From positions 62,001 through 126,000 of the forward strand of contig NZ_CAJHCQ010000010.1 in assembly GCF_904848665.1 (NCBI RefSeq): a stretch of DNA of 64,000 bases, written 5' to 3'. Made by a program: the position numbers and the translations under genes. Positions 50,974 to 59,626 of the stretch are shown piece after piece; position 1 is the first letter of the stretch; every line of letters starts with the position of its first letter. A model generated the notes under the pieces. That model had not been told where the DNA came from and searched no databases. It saw nothing but the letters and a program-made list of their open reading frames with translations. This DNA comes from Paraburkholderia hiiakae (GTDB lineage Bacteria > Pseudomonadota > Gammaproteobacteria > Burkholderiales > Burkholderiaceae).

Positions 50974-51897
50974 ATGAATCTCACCCTGCAGGGCCGCGTG
51001 ATGGCGACTGGTCTGAAATTTCCGGAAGGGCCGGTGGCGTTGCCCGACGGCAGCGTGCTGGTGGTGGAAATCGCCGCTGGACGCCTCACGCGCGTGATGC
51101 CGGACGGTGAACTCAAGGTCGTGGCGGAAGTGGGCGGCGGCCCGAACGGCGCGGCGCTCGGCCCGGATGGCCACTGCTACATCTGCAACAACGGCGGCTT
51201 CAGCTGGCGCACCGACGTCGGCTTCACGCGCCCCACCGGCGCCGCAGCCAACTATGGCGGTGGGTCGATCCAACGCGTGAACATCGCGACAGGCGAGGTG
51301 ATAACGCTCTACACGCATTGCGGCGACGTGCCCTTGCATGGACCGAACGACATCGTGTTCGATGGCGACGGGGGCTTCTGGTTCACCGACTTCGGCAAGA
51401 CCTTCGAAGACCGCATCATGCGCGGCGCGGTGTACTACGCGCGCGCGGACGGCAGCCAGATCCGCTGCGCCGCGCACCCGGTGCTCACGCCCAATGGCGT
51501 TGGCCTCTCGCCCGATGGACGCACGCTCTACGTGAGCGAGACGGAGACGAGCCGCCTCTGGTCGTATCCCGTGACCGGGCAAGGCGAACTGGGCCACGAA
51601 GCGTGGCCTTCGCCGAATGGCGGCCGGCTCGTGCATGGGCTCGCGGGTTATCAGCGCTTCGATTCGCTCGCGGTGGAAGAGAGCGGCAACATCTGCGTGG
51701 CGACGCTGGTACGCGGCGGCATCAGCGTGTTCTCGCCGGGCGGCGAGTTGCTCGAATTCCACGAGGCGCCCGAGGGCTATTGCACGAACATCTGCTTTGG
51801 CGGCCCGGAACGGCGCACCGCGTTCATCACGCTATCCGGCTACGGCCAGTTGTTCGCGGCGCAATGGCCGCGGCCGGGGCTCGTGTTGTCTGCCTGA
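50974..51897 (+). CDS. SMP-30/gluconolactonase-family lactonase
   Basis: 307 aa from ATG 50974 (GGGAG five bases upstream); ATG 50962 is an alternative. A six-bladed propeller is suggested by repeated strand patterns: GLKFPEGPVALPDGSVLVVE (metal Glu), GGPNGAALGPDGHCYICNNG (Asn ligand), HGPNDIVFDGDGGFWFTDFG, and TPNGVGLSPDGRTLYVSETE (Asn/Asp ligands). It opens a lactone with a divalent metal. This suggests that a lactone can arise in the pathway. The gene ends the transporter operon. Confidence 0.9.
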   Translation: MNLTLQGRVMATGLKFPEGPVALPDGSVLVVEIAAGRLTRVMPDGELKVVAEVGGGPNGAALGPDGHCYICNNGGFSWRTDVGFTRPTGAAANYGGGSIQRVNIATGEVITLYTHCGDVPLHGPNDIVFDGDGGFWFTDFGKTFEDRIMRGAVYYARADGSQIRCAAHPVLTPNGVGLSPDGRTLYVSETETSRLWSYPVTGQGELGHEAWPSPNGGRLVHGLAGYQRFDSLAVEESGNICVATLVRGGISVFSPGGELLEFHEAPEGYCTNICFGGPERRTAFITLSGYGQLFAAQWPRPGLVLSA

Positions 51898-52037
51898 GCG
51901 GGCACGCCACGCGGCGCGATCGGTTGCGCACGCAACCGATCGCACGGTGGCCGCGCTCGTGGTTGCACGAATAACTAACTCGCTCTCAGGTATTGGCGGG
52001 CGTAACGAACTCGCAGGTTCGTTTCGTTATCTCAAAA

Positions 52038-52049
52038 AGAATGCATTCT
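52038..52049. promoter_or_regulatory. Operator-like palindrome C (AGAATGCATTCT)
   Basis: A third perfect copy of the 12-bp palindrome, in the 193-bp gap before the hydratase at 52091 and 41 bp from its start. Identity with sites A and B indicates that one regulator controls both halves of the cluster, probably the GntR/FCD protein at 57259. Confidence 0.6.
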
Positions 52050-52090
52050 GCACCATCTTCACAAACCTGATTAACCGACGGAGAAGCCAC

Positions 52091-53308
52091 TTGGACACCA
52101 CGATCCTCACCCCTGCCCAAAGCGACGTGGGCAACGCACCGGCCGAAGGCCGCATCACCGATCAGGCCATTGCGGAGGCGCGCGCGATGATCGGCCTGCA
52201 ACTGCGCCCCGAAGGGCCGTATCTTCAGGATGCAAGCCCCGATACGCTGCGCAACTGGTGCAACGGTATTGGGGACCTGAATCCGCTCTATCGCGACTAC
52301 GGTTACGGTCCTTCCACGCGCTTCGGCTCGATGGTCGGGCACCCGATGTTTCCGATGGCGTTCGGATGGCTCGGCAGGACGCGCTGGGGCCTTGCGGGCG
52401 TGCATGGTTTTTACGCGGGCAACGACTGGGAACTGTTCCGTCACGTGCGTCCCGGCGACCGCATCACGGCCATTGAGCGCGTGGTCGGTGTCGAGGAAAA
52501 GGAAAGCAAATTTTCGGGCCGGCTCGTGCTGCAGTACGTCGAGGCTTGCTACTACAACCAGCGCAGTGAGCTCGTGGCGCGCGCGCTCGGCACCTGCACG
52601 CGTCACGAGCGCAAAGCCGCGCGCGACACCGGCAAGTACAAGGAAATCGTCCAACACGAGTACAGCGACGAAGAGCGCGACCGCATCGACCTGATGGTGC
52701 TCGACGAGCCGAAGCAGATTCGCGGCTCAAACGCGCGCTACTGGGAAGACGTGCAGGTAGGCGAGGAACTGCCCACGATCGCGCGCGGCCCGCTCTCGCT
52801 CATGGATACGATGGGTTTTCTCGTCGGTTGCGGGCGCGGCCATACGCACGGCGTGGTGCTGCAAACGGCGGTCAAGCATCCGGGCCACTTCTTCCGCAAT
52901 CCAGAGGCGGGTGGCGGCGTGGAATACACGGGCATTGGCCATCATCGCGAGTCGGTGGCGAAGGAAGTGGGCGTGCCCGGGACCTATGACTATGGTCCGC
53001 AGCGTTCGTCGTGGATGTGCTCGCTCGTCACGAACTGGATGGGCGACGCGGGCTTCCTGAAGCGTGTGCGCACCGAAATGCGGCGCTTCAACATCATGGG
53101 CGACACCACGTTCTGCAAGGGCAAGGTCGTGCGCAAGTACGTGAAGGACGGCGCGGGACTCGTCGACATCGAACTCGCGGCCGTGAACCAGCGCGGTGAA
53201 GTGACCACGCCGGGTCTCGCGACGGTGGCGCTGCCCTCGCGCGACGTGCGGCTGCCCGCCTTCATCGACGGCGCCGGCGTCGACCTCGAACTGCCGGTCG
53301 TGCGCTAG
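52091..53308 (+). CDS. Double hot-dog MaoC-like acyl-CoA dehydratase/hydratase
   Basis: 405 aa from TTG 52091, with GGAGAAG five to six bases upstream. The N-terminal hot dog carries LRNWCNGIGDLNPLYRDYGY and STRFGSMVGHPMFPMAFGWL; the C-terminal half has ARYWEDVQVGEELPTIARGP, LSLMDTMGFLVGCGRGHTHG and YDYGPQRSSWMCSLVTNWMG, then HFFRNPEAGGG between. This is the long MaoC-like type with two fused hot dogs, acting on CoA thioesters. It lies 51 bp before a CoA-transferase pair and downstream of operator C. A longer in-frame extension crosses the operator and is not family-like. Confidence 0.84.
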   Translation: MDTTILTPAQSDVGNAPAEGRITDQAIAEARAMIGLQLRPEGPYLQDASPDTLRNWCNGIGDLNPLYRDYGYGPSTRFGSMVGHPMFPMAFGWLGRTRWGLAGVHGFYAGNDWELFRHVRPGDRITAIERVVGVEEKESKFSGRLVLQYVEACYYNQRSELVARALGTCTRHERKAARDTGKYKEIVQHEYSDEERDRIDLMVLDEPKQIRGSNARYWEDVQVGEELPTIARGPLSLMDTMGFLVGCGRGHTHGVVLQTAVKHPGHFFRNPEAGGGVEYTGIGHHRESVAKEVGVPGTYDYGPQRSSWMCSLVTNWMGDAGFLKRVRTEMRRFNIMGDTTFCKGKVVRKYVKDGAGLVDIELAAVNQRGEVTTPGLATVALPSRDVRLPAFIDGAGVDLELPVVR

Positions 53309-53359
53309 GCGCGTGTCGGCGCCTCGCCGCCGCCTGACCACACAACTGGGAGGGAGCAC

Positions 53360-54523
53360 ATGCAAACCAACGACGAACCCGCCGCCGCGCTTCCGCTTGC
53401 GGGCTGCCGCGTCGTGGAGCGTTCGCGCACCGTGGCGGGAGCCTGGGCGGGCCGGCTCCTCGCCGCGATGGGCGCACGCGTGGTGATGCTGGAACCGCCC
53501 GCCGGGCATCGCCTGCGCAGCGCGGCACCGTTCATCGACGCGGGCGGCGAGAGCGCGCTCTTCACGTATCTGGCGGCGGGCAAGCACAGTCTGATTTGCG
53601 ATCCCGCGACCCCGTCGGGTCGCGCGGTGCTCGAGCGTGAACTCGAGCACGCGGACATCCTGATCGACGATACGCCGCTTGCCGAGCGCCAGGCGCAAGG
53701 GCTCGAACCGCAGACGCTCGGCGAGTGCTTTCCGCAGCTCGTGCACGTTTCAGTGCTGCCCTTCGGCGCGCACGGCCCGAAGGCGCATTGGGACGGCGAG
53801 GAGGTGAACCTCCTGCACGCTGGCGGCGAAGGCTATCTGCTGCCCAACGGCCTGTCCGGCGAGCTCTTTCCGCAGCGCGCGCCGCTCAAGATCTACGGCC
53901 ATTTCGCGGGCTATCAAGGCGGCTGCGCGGCTGCGCTCGCAGCGCTCACCGCATGGTGGGCCGTCCCGCTGGCGGGCGGCCAGTATGTGGATGTCTCGGT
54001 GCAGGACGCGACGCTCGCGGTCGGAGCGTTCGCGCTCCAGCGTCTTGGCGACGGCTCGCTCGAACACCGTTCGACGCGAAGTTTCCGCTACGGCGGGGTG
54101 TTCGAGGCGCAGGACGGCTTCGTGGAGGTGCTCACGCTTGAGGACCGTCAGTGGAACGCACTGGTGCAACTGCTCGGATCGCCCGCGTGGGCGCTCGAAG
54201 AGGCATTCAGGGACCCGCTGGTGCGCAGCCGTCGCGGCGACGAGATCAACCGCCACATCCGCGAGTGGATGGCGCACGAGCGCGTGGAGGATATCGTGAG
54301 CCGTGCCCAGGCGCTCGGCGTGCCCGCCGCGAAGTACCGCACGCCCGCGGAAGTGTTGGCGGGCGAACACGAAGGCGCGCGCGGCCTGTTTGCGCGCACC
54401 GCGCTGCCGGGCGGCGAGACTGTCGACGTGCTGGTCGCGCCGTTCCAGTTTCGCTGCACGCCGCTCGCGGCCAACGCGCGCGTGCCGGCGCTCGGCGAAC
54501 ACGACATGGAGGAGTGCTCATGA
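53360..54523 (+). CDS. Class III CoA-transferase subunit lacking the catalytic Asp
   Basis: 387 aa with GGGAGGG upstream. CaiB/BaiF features: PLAGCRVVERSRTVAGAWAG, RLLAAMGARVVMLEPPAGHR, KIYGHFAGYQGGCAAALAAL and GGQYVDVSVQDATLAVGAFA. At the place of the catalytic Asp ('HDQFAG' in the 42303 gene) this protein has YGHFAG with Gly180, so it should not form the aspartyl-CoA intermediate. It overlaps the next CoA-transferase by ATGA. The pair looks like two-subunit class III enzymes in which one subunit keeps the active site. It may otherwise be an inactive paralogue. Confidence 0.86.
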   Translation: MQTNDEPAAALPLAGCRVVERSRTVAGAWAGRLLAAMGARVVMLEPPAGHRLRSAAPFIDAGGESALFTYLAAGKHSLICDPATPSGRAVLERELEHADILIDDTPLAERQAQGLEPQTLGECFPQLVHVSVLPFGAHGPKAHWDGEEVNLLHAGGEGYLLPNGLSGELFPQRAPLKIYGHFAGYQGGCAAALAALTAWWAVPLAGGQYVDVSVQDATLAVGAFALQRLGDGSLEHRSTRSFRYGGVFEAQDGFVEVLTLEDRQWNALVQLLGSPAWALEEAFRDPLVRSRRGDEINRHIREWMAHERVEDIVSRAQALGVPAAKYRTPAEVLAGEHEGARGLFARTALPGGETVDVLVAPFQFRCTPLAANARVPALGEHDMEECS

Positions 54524-55719
54524 AGCCAGCCGGGGCGCCGCTCGCCGGCGTACGCATCGCCGATTTCACGATTCATGCGGCGGGGCCGTTCTGCACGCAC
54601 CTGCTCGCGCAGCTCGGCGCCGAGTGCATCAAGGTCGAGAGCCGCAACCGGCCCGACGCGTTTCGCAAACCGCACGCCGTGTATGGCCGCATGTCGGCGG
54701 CCACGTTCGACCAGGTGTCGTCAAACAAGCGCTCGGTGCGGCTCAATCTCAAGCATCCCGAAGCAGTTTCCCTGGCGAAGCGCCTCGTCGCCGTGTCGGA
54801 CGTGGCGGCGGAAAGCTTCCGGCCAGGCGTGCTGCAACGGCTTGGCCTTGGTTTCGACGAGTTGCGCAAAAGCCGCCCCGACATCGTCATGCTTTCGCTC
54901 TCGTCGTGTGGGCAGAGCGGGCCCGATTCGTCGTTCGCAGGCTACGCGCCGCTCTTCGGTGCGTGGGGCGGCCTTGGCTGGATGAGCGGCTACAGCGACG
55001 GGCCGCCCGTGGAAATGCGCCACGTCATGGATCACTCGGCCGGACTGCATGCGGCGCTCGCGACGGTTGCGGCGTTGCATCAGCGGCGCGTGACGGGACA
55101 GGCGCAGCATGTCGATCTCGCGGCGCGCGAGGTGGCCTCGGCGATGATCGGCGATGCGCTCGTGCTCGCGAGCGCGGGCCGAACGCCGCAGCGCCCCGGC
55201 AACGGCGATGCCAGCATGGCGCCCCACGGTGTCTACGCCACGGCCACCGCGGACCGCTGGCTCACGCTCGCCGTGCGCGACGACGCTGCGTGGCGCGCCC
55301 TCGCACGCGTCGCGGGCTGGCCCGAGGACGATCCCGACTTTGCGACACAGGCGGCGCGGCACGCGCGGCGCGCAACGCTCGATGCACGCGTGGCCGCGTG
55401 GCTCGCGGGCTGCGATGCCGAGCCAATCGCGCAGGCGCTGCAGGAGGCGGGCGTGTGCGCGCACGTCTCCTGGAACATGGAGGACATCGCGCGCGATCCG
55501 CATCTGCGCGCGCGCGCCGCCGTGGTCGACGTGAGCGCGCCGGATCTTCCGCCGCGCGCGGCCGTGGGCGCGCCAGCACGGTTCTCGAAGACGTCCGGCG
55601 TGGGCATCCGTTCGCTCACGCCCGCGCTGGGGCAGGACGAGGACTACGTGTTCGGCGAACTGCTCGGCTTGAGCCGCGCGCAGCGCGCCGATCTGGAAGC
55701 GCGCGACGTCATTTGCTGA
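54520..55719 (+). CDS. Class III CoA-transferase, catalytic partner
   Basis: 399 aa from ATG 54520 (GGAGTGCTC upstream, ATGA overlap). PLAGVRIADFTIHAAGPFCT, HLLAQLGAECIKVESRNRPD and SSNKRSVRLNLKHPEAVSLA open the CaiB fold. Asp171 in RHVMDHSAGLHAALATVAAL occupies the catalytic position. PSLVY-type variation is replaced by RPDIVMLSLSSCGQSGPDSS. Together with the upstream Asp-lacking subunit it may form a heteromeric succinyl-CoA-dependent transferase. The active-site and overlap evidence is direct; the complex is inferred. Confidence 0.88.
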   Translation: MKPAGAPLAGVRIADFTIHAAGPFCTHLLAQLGAECIKVESRNRPDAFRKPHAVYGRMSAATFDQVSSNKRSVRLNLKHPEAVSLAKRLVAVSDVAAESFRPGVLQRLGLGFDELRKSRPDIVMLSLSSCGQSGPDSSFAGYAPLFGAWGGLGWMSGYSDGPPVEMRHVMDHSAGLHAALATVAALHQRRVTGQAQHVDLAAREVASAMIGDALVLASAGRTPQRPGNGDASMAPHGVYATATADRWLTLAVRDDAAWRALARVAGWPEDDPDFATQAARHARRATLDARVAAWLAGCDAEPIAQALQEAGVCAHVSWNMEDIARDPHLRARAAVVDVSAPDLPPRAAVGAPARFSKTSGVGIRSLTPALGQDEDYVFGELLGLSRAQRADLEARDVIC

Positions 55720-55765
55720 AAGCGGCGCCTCGCGCGCCATTGAGAGAGTGATCGAGGAGAAATTC

Positions 55766-56347
55766 GTGAAAGACGCCATCTATCTCGTGCTGGACATGGA
55801 AAACGATCTCGTCCACGCGGACGGCCCGAACGGCAAGGCCGGCTATGCCGAGCAAGTCAACGGCCGGCGCATCATCGAGAACACGCGGCGCGCCGTCGAC
55901 AAGGCGCGCGCCGCGGGCGTTGCGGTGGGTTTCGTGCGCGTGGGCTTTTCGCCCGACTACCGCGAGTGCCCGCCCGATTCGCCGATCTTCTCGGGAGCCC
56001 GCAAGAACGGCATCTTCAAGCTGGGGACGTGGGGTACCGAAGTGCATCCCGACCTTGGCCAGCAAAGCGGCGACTTCGACATCGTCAAGCATCGCGTGAG
56101 CCCGTTCTACGCGACGAGCCTCGAAGCGATCCTGCGAGCGCGCGGCATCAGGCGGATCTACTGCTCGGGCATCTCGACGAACGCCGTCGTGCAGGCGAGC
56201 GTGCGCGAAGGCCATGACCGCGACTACCCCATGACGGTGCTCGAAGACTGCTGCTGCGCAATTACGGCTGACGAACACGAGAACGCGATTGCGGGGCTGC
56301 GGCGCTTTTGCACGCTCAGCACGTCGCGCGACGTGACGTTCGAGTGA
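55766..56347 (+). CDS. Isochorismatase-fold hydrolase with altered nucleophile site
   Basis: 193 aa from GTG 55766, with GAGGAG six bases upstream (another GTG at 55748 has none). The fold is plain: AIYLVLDMENDLVHADGPNG has the catalytic Asp10, DIVKHRVSPFYATSLEAILR the Lys, and IYCSGISTNAVVQASVREGH the nucleophile turn. In RutB-like cysteine hydrolases that turn reads 'TN.CV'; here it is TNAVV with Val141, so the usual Cys is missing. Activity may be different (isochorismatase proper also lacks Cys) or the protein binds rather than cleaves. It lies 10 bp before the CitE-like lyase. Confidence 0.82.
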   Translation: MKDAIYLVLDMENDLVHADGPNGKAGYAEQVNGRRIIENTRRAVDKARAAGVAVGFVRVGFSPDYRECPPDSPIFSGARKNGIFKLGTWGTEVHPDLGQQSGDFDIVKHRVSPFYATSLEAILRARGIRRIYCSGISTNAVVQASVREGHDRDYPMTVLEDCCCAITADEHENAIAGLRRFCTLSTSRDVTFE

Positions 56348-56357
56348 GGATCGGCCC

Positions 56358-57167
56358 ATGCGGATTGCACGCAGTTTGCTGTTCGTGCCGGGAGACTGTC
56401 CGGCGCGCTTCGAAAAGGCCGTCGCGAGCGGCGCGCACGAAGTGATCGTGGACCTGGAGGACGCCGTCGCGCCCGAGGCCAAACGTGCGGCGCGCGAAGC
56501 GGCGGCGGCCTGGCTGGGGGTAGGACGCGACACGCTCGTGCGCATCAACGCGATGGGCACCGAATGGTATGAGGACGACCTTCGCCTGCTCGCCCGTGCG
56601 CCGGGCGCGGCCGTGATGCTTCCCAAAGCCGACGAGGCCTCGCTACGCACAACCTCCGACGCGTTGCCCGGAAGACGCATCGTCGCGCTCATCGAGACCG
56701 TGCGGGGCTATCTGACGCTGCGCGCGCTCGCGGCGGTGCCGGGCGTGGCGCGTCTCGCCTTCGGCAGCGTGGACTTCAGCGCCGAGACCGGCATTGCCGA
56801 CGAGGGCGGCGCGCTGCTCGCCGTGCGCACGCAGATCGTGCTGGAGTCTTGCCATGCGGGGCTCCTGGCGCCGGTGGACGGGGTGAGCACCGGCTTCGCC
56901 GACGCGCAGGCGCCGGGTGCCGATGCCGCCCGCTCGCGCGCGCTCGGCTTCGGTGGCAAGCTCTGCATTCATCCGGCGCAAGTCGCGGAGGTGAACGCGG
57001 CGTTCCGGCCGTCCGCTGGGGAGTGCGACTGGGCGCGCCAGGTGGTCGAGGCGTTCGCGGCGAGCGGCGGCGCCGCGACGGCGGTGGCGGGGAAGATGAT
57101 CGACAAACCGGTGGTCGAGCAGGCGCGGCGCATTCTCGCGGAATCGGCCGCGGGCGACATCGCTTAA
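56358..57167 (+). CDS. CitE/HpcH-family lyase (citramalyl-CoA or methylmalyl-CoA lyase-like)
   Basis: 269 aa. RSLLFVPGDCPARFEKAVAS and HEVIVDLEDAVAPEAKRAAR are the CitE start motifs (metal/CoA binding), RINAMGTEWYEDDLRLLARA has the Arg of the active site, then RIVALIETVRGYLTLRALAA (metal Glu) and FGSVDFSAETGIAD (metal Asp). FGGKLCIHPAQVAEVNAAF closes the barrel. It cleaves or forms a C-C bond in a 3-hydroxyacyl-CoA, releasing acetyl-CoA or propionyl-CoA plus a keto acid. It is the likely final step for the CoA-transferase/hydratase route. Confidence 0.92.
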   Translation: MRIARSLLFVPGDCPARFEKAVASGAHEVIVDLEDAVAPEAKRAAREAAAAWLGVGRDTLVRINAMGTEWYEDDLRLLARAPGAAVMLPKADEASLRTTSDALPGRRIVALIETVRGYLTLRALAAVPGVARLAFGSVDFSAETGIADEGGALLAVRTQIVLESCHAGLLAPVDGVSTGFADAQAPGADAARSRALGFGGKLCIHPAQVAEVNAAFRPSAGECDWARQVVEAFAASGGAATAVAGKMIDKPVVEQARRILAESAAGDIA

Positions 57168-57258
57168 AATCTGCCCGGAGGCGGCCCCGCGGCGCGGCCA
57201 GACCTTGCGCGCCATGCGCGCCATCAGATCGAGACCCAACCGGCCCAGACCACAGCAA

Positions 57259-57888
57259 ATGGAATACAGAACCAAGGAAGAGCAGGTTGCCGATTTCCTG
57301 CGCGAGCAGATCATCTCCGGTGCGATCGCGCGCGGCTCGCGGCTCAAGCAGGCCGAGATCGCCGAGCAGTTGCACCTGAGCATCACGCCCGTACGCGAGG
57401 CACTCAAGCTGCTGGAGGCCGAGGGGTATATCAGCGGAGACTCATATCGCGGAGCGCGCGTGGTGCCGTTCGACGCGGCTGCATCGTCGGAAATCCTGAA
57501 CCTCCGGCTTCTGCTCGAAACGCAGCTCGTGAAGGGCACGGTCGAAAAGATCAAGGCGCAGGACATCGTCGAGCTGCGCCAGCTCGCCGAGGAATTCGCC
57601 GTGGCGTTCGCCAAGGGGGATCGCGCGGTCGCGCGAGGCATCAACTATCGCTTTCACCGGCGCATGTACGACATAGCGGACATGCCGCAGACCCTCCATT
57701 TCACGCAGATTCTCTGGGCGCGCTATCCGTTCGACATCATCAACGCCGCGCATGATCGCGGCAACGACGCTGTAGCCGAGCACGAGGAAATTCTCCAGGC
57801 CTTTGCGGCTGGCGACGTGACAGCCGCCATGCTCGCGATGCGCAAGCATATCGAATCAGGCTGGTCGGTACTCAAGGCAGCGAAGTAG
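57259..57888 (+). CDS. GntR-family regulator, FCD subfamily, of the CoA-thioester cluster
   Basis: 209 aa from ATG 57259 (no clear ribosome site; in-frame ATGs at 57205 and 57214 are possible). Winged HTH EQVADFLREQIISGAIARGS, RLKQAEIAEQLHLSITPVRE, ALKLLEAEGYISGDSYRGAR; then an FCD-type domain with SEILNLRLLLETQLVKGTVE, NYRFHRRMYDIADMPQTLHF and EHEEILQAFAAGDVTAAMLA, holding likely metal-binding His residues. It lies at the end of the cluster and is the best candidate to bind the three AGAATGCATTCT sites, though this is not proven. Confidence 0.9.
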   Translation: MEYRTKEEQVADFLREQIISGAIARGSRLKQAEIAEQLHLSITPVREALKLLEAEGYISGDSYRGARVVPFDAAASSEILNLRLLLETQLVKGTVEKIKAQDIVELRQLAEEFAVAFAKGDRAVARGINYRFHRRMYDIADMPQTLHFTQILWARYPFDIINAAHDRGNDAVAEHEEILQAFAAGDVTAAMLAMRKHIESGWSVLKAAK

Positions 57889-57950
57889 AGAACCGGCACC
57901 TCGAGAAACCGACGTAGCGCAGAGTTCGCTCGCAAGCAGGTGAAAGGGGG

Positions 57951-58568
57951 CTAGGTTGCCAACGCCTTGATGCCGATAAACATCATCAGATACGGGACGG
58001 CTGGCTCGAGTCTCAACCGGGTATTGCGAAGCGGGATCCGTATCGTGCCCGACAGCCAGGCAAGGCCGCAGAGCATCAAGGTGAGTGTCAGGACAATGCC
58101 GACGATTGGCACGACGACTGCCCGTCCGCCTTGCACGCACAGCGGCACGTAGAGCGCAATATTGTCGAGGCTCGCCGCGAAGAGAATTGCCACGAGGCAT
58201 GAAACGCGGCTCATGGTTCCACCCCCGCGCATACGCGGATCCGCGCCGGTGGTCTTGCCGTCGCTCGTAGGGCTACGCGACTTGCGATTGTCGAGCAACC
58301 TCTTTGCGCCGAGCGCAAGCGGCAGGAGACCCATCAGTCTCGATATCGAGAGTGGCAATGCAAGACAAACCGCCGCAAATAACATCGCCATGCAGAGCGC
58401 CAGTGTCGCGCAAAGCATTTTCGCGGCGGTTATCTCGCGAGTGCTGGCCTGCTGGCCCGCATACAGGCAGGCCAATAGTGCAAAGTCGTCGATGCTCGAC
58501 GCCAGGAAGGCCAGCACGATGGGTGTCACCATGCCGAACATGGCGTAGGGGGCGTTCAAACCTGTCAC
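57951..58568 (-). CDS. CadD-like/LysE-superfamily membrane protein
   Basis: 205 aa if GTG 58568 is used; ATGs at 58541 and 58532 are alternatives and no ribosome site decides. Five to six helices. Two half-repeats are visible, IVLAFLASSIDDFALLACLY and LVAILFAASLDNIALYVPLC, with the paired acidic 'S.DD/LDN' motifs typical of CadD-type cadmium resistance transporters. A polar loop (residues ~105-125, RKSRSPTSDGKTTGADPRMR) links the halves. It is convergent with the GntR gene and appears unlinked to the pathways around it. The transported ion is unproven. Confidence 0.75.
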   Translation of the reverse strand: MTGLNAPYAMFGMVTPIVLAFLASSIDDFALLACLYAGQQASTREITAAKMLCATLALCMAMLFAAVCLALPLSISRLMGLLPLALGAKRLLDNRKSRSPTSDGKTTGADPRMRGGGTMSRVSCLVAILFAASLDNIALYVPLCVQGGRAVVVPIVGIVLTLTLMLCGLAWLSGTIRIPLRNTRLRLEPAVPYLMMFIGIKALAT

Positions 58569-58588
58569 GGTCGGGCACTCGTGCGGTT

Positions 58589-59344
58589 CTACCCACGCAC
58601 GGGCGCTACTTCGACGCCGAGTGTCTCTCGCACGGCGTTTCGCATCAGATCGACCACCTCCTGTACACGCGAGCCAAGCCGTTCGGTCGGGCCGGAAACG
58701 AGAAGCGCGTAGTGCCGCCCCGGCAACGGGAGAGCGAGGGCGATCCCCATGAGGCCCGGGGAATATTCTTCGATGCCAATAAACCATCCCTGCTGGACGG
58801 ACCGCTCGATTTCAGCATCGACCTCATCCGGGGTCATGAGGGTCTTGGCCGTGTAGTGGATATATTCTGCTCTCCTGAGGAATGCCAGCCGGTCGGCGTG
58901 CGGACGTTGCGAAAGCAGGGCACGTCCTGCAGCCGTGGCGTGCAGCGGCACGCAGTTGCCAACCTGCGTCGTGAAGCGCACCGGATACGCCGACTCGCGC
59001 ACGCCGACGAACATGGCCTGTCCGGCATTGGGCGCGGCAAGCGCCGCGGTTTCGGCCGTCGCGTTGGCGAGGTACTCGAGCAGCCCGTCCATTTCAACGG
59101 GCGGTGTGTCGCCAATCCTGATCGCATCGAATAGCTCTGCCCAGCGAGGCGACGGGTAGACGCCCCCCTTCGGCCGCGGTTCATAAAGATAGCCAAGCGA
59201 TTTCAACGTTGAAAGCAGATTGAACGTGCTCGAGCGCGGCCAGTTCAGGGTTTCAGAGATTTCCGCGAGTGCTGCTGGACGCTTGACCTGGGCGAAAAAC
59301 TCCAGCAGTTCGAGCACCTGGGCGGCTTGTCTGACCATCGACAT
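58589..59344 (-). CDS. IclR-family transcriptional regulator
   Basis: 251 aa from ATG 59344 (GGA upstream). N-terminal winged HTH: SMVRQAAQVLELLEFFAQVK, PAALAEISETLNWPRSSTFN, LLSTLKSLGYLYEPRPKGGV. The effector domain has RFTTQVGNCVPLHATAAGRA and LLSQRP, then GWFIGIEEYSPGLMGIALAL and GRHYALLVSGPTERLGSRVQ, as in IclR. It is divergent from the MFS/amidohydrolase/cupin operon and probably controls it. A longer frame to 59545 extends across the promoter region and was not chosen. Confidence 0.9.
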   Translation of the reverse strand: MSMVRQAAQVLELLEFFAQVKRPAALAEISETLNWPRSSTFNLLSTLKSLGYLYEPRPKGGVYPSPRWAELFDAIRIGDTPPVEMDGLLEYLANATAETAALAAPNAGQAMFVGVRESAYPVRFTTQVGNCVPLHATAAGRALLSQRPHADRLAFLRRAEYIHYTAKTLMTPDEVDAEIERSVQQGWFIGIEEYSPGLMGIALALPLPGRHYALLVSGPTERLGSRVQEVVDLMRNAVRETLGVEVAPVRG

Positions 59345-59626
59345 TTCATTTTTTCCGTTGGATTGGAGAATTCTGCGCAGTTTACCTGTGTCGCTTTCGG
59401 TCACCGCAACGAGCCGTGAATCGGACCTTGGTTGTCGATTCAGTGTTGATGCACGGGCCCTCAGAGTCCTCTTCGTATCCTGTTCGATCGCTCTAGGGTT
59501 CATCCCTGGGGACAATTTGTTCCTGTGTGTGAATAATAAACCCATCGCCAGCCGCGTTCAAGCGCACCGCAGGGACCGACGCCCGGACCCGCCGCTCTTC
59601 AAATCGCGGACCTTCACGGAGAGGCC
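59345..59626. promoter_or_regulatory. Divergent promoter region of IclR and MFS/amidohydrolase genes
   Basis: 282 bp without a gene. An AT-richer patch (59511-59545, containing TGTGTGTGAATAATAAA) lies ~90 bp before the MFS start and could hold promoter or operator elements. No clear paired -35/-10 or palindrome was identified. GGAGAGGCC precedes ATG 59627. Confidence 0.4.
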
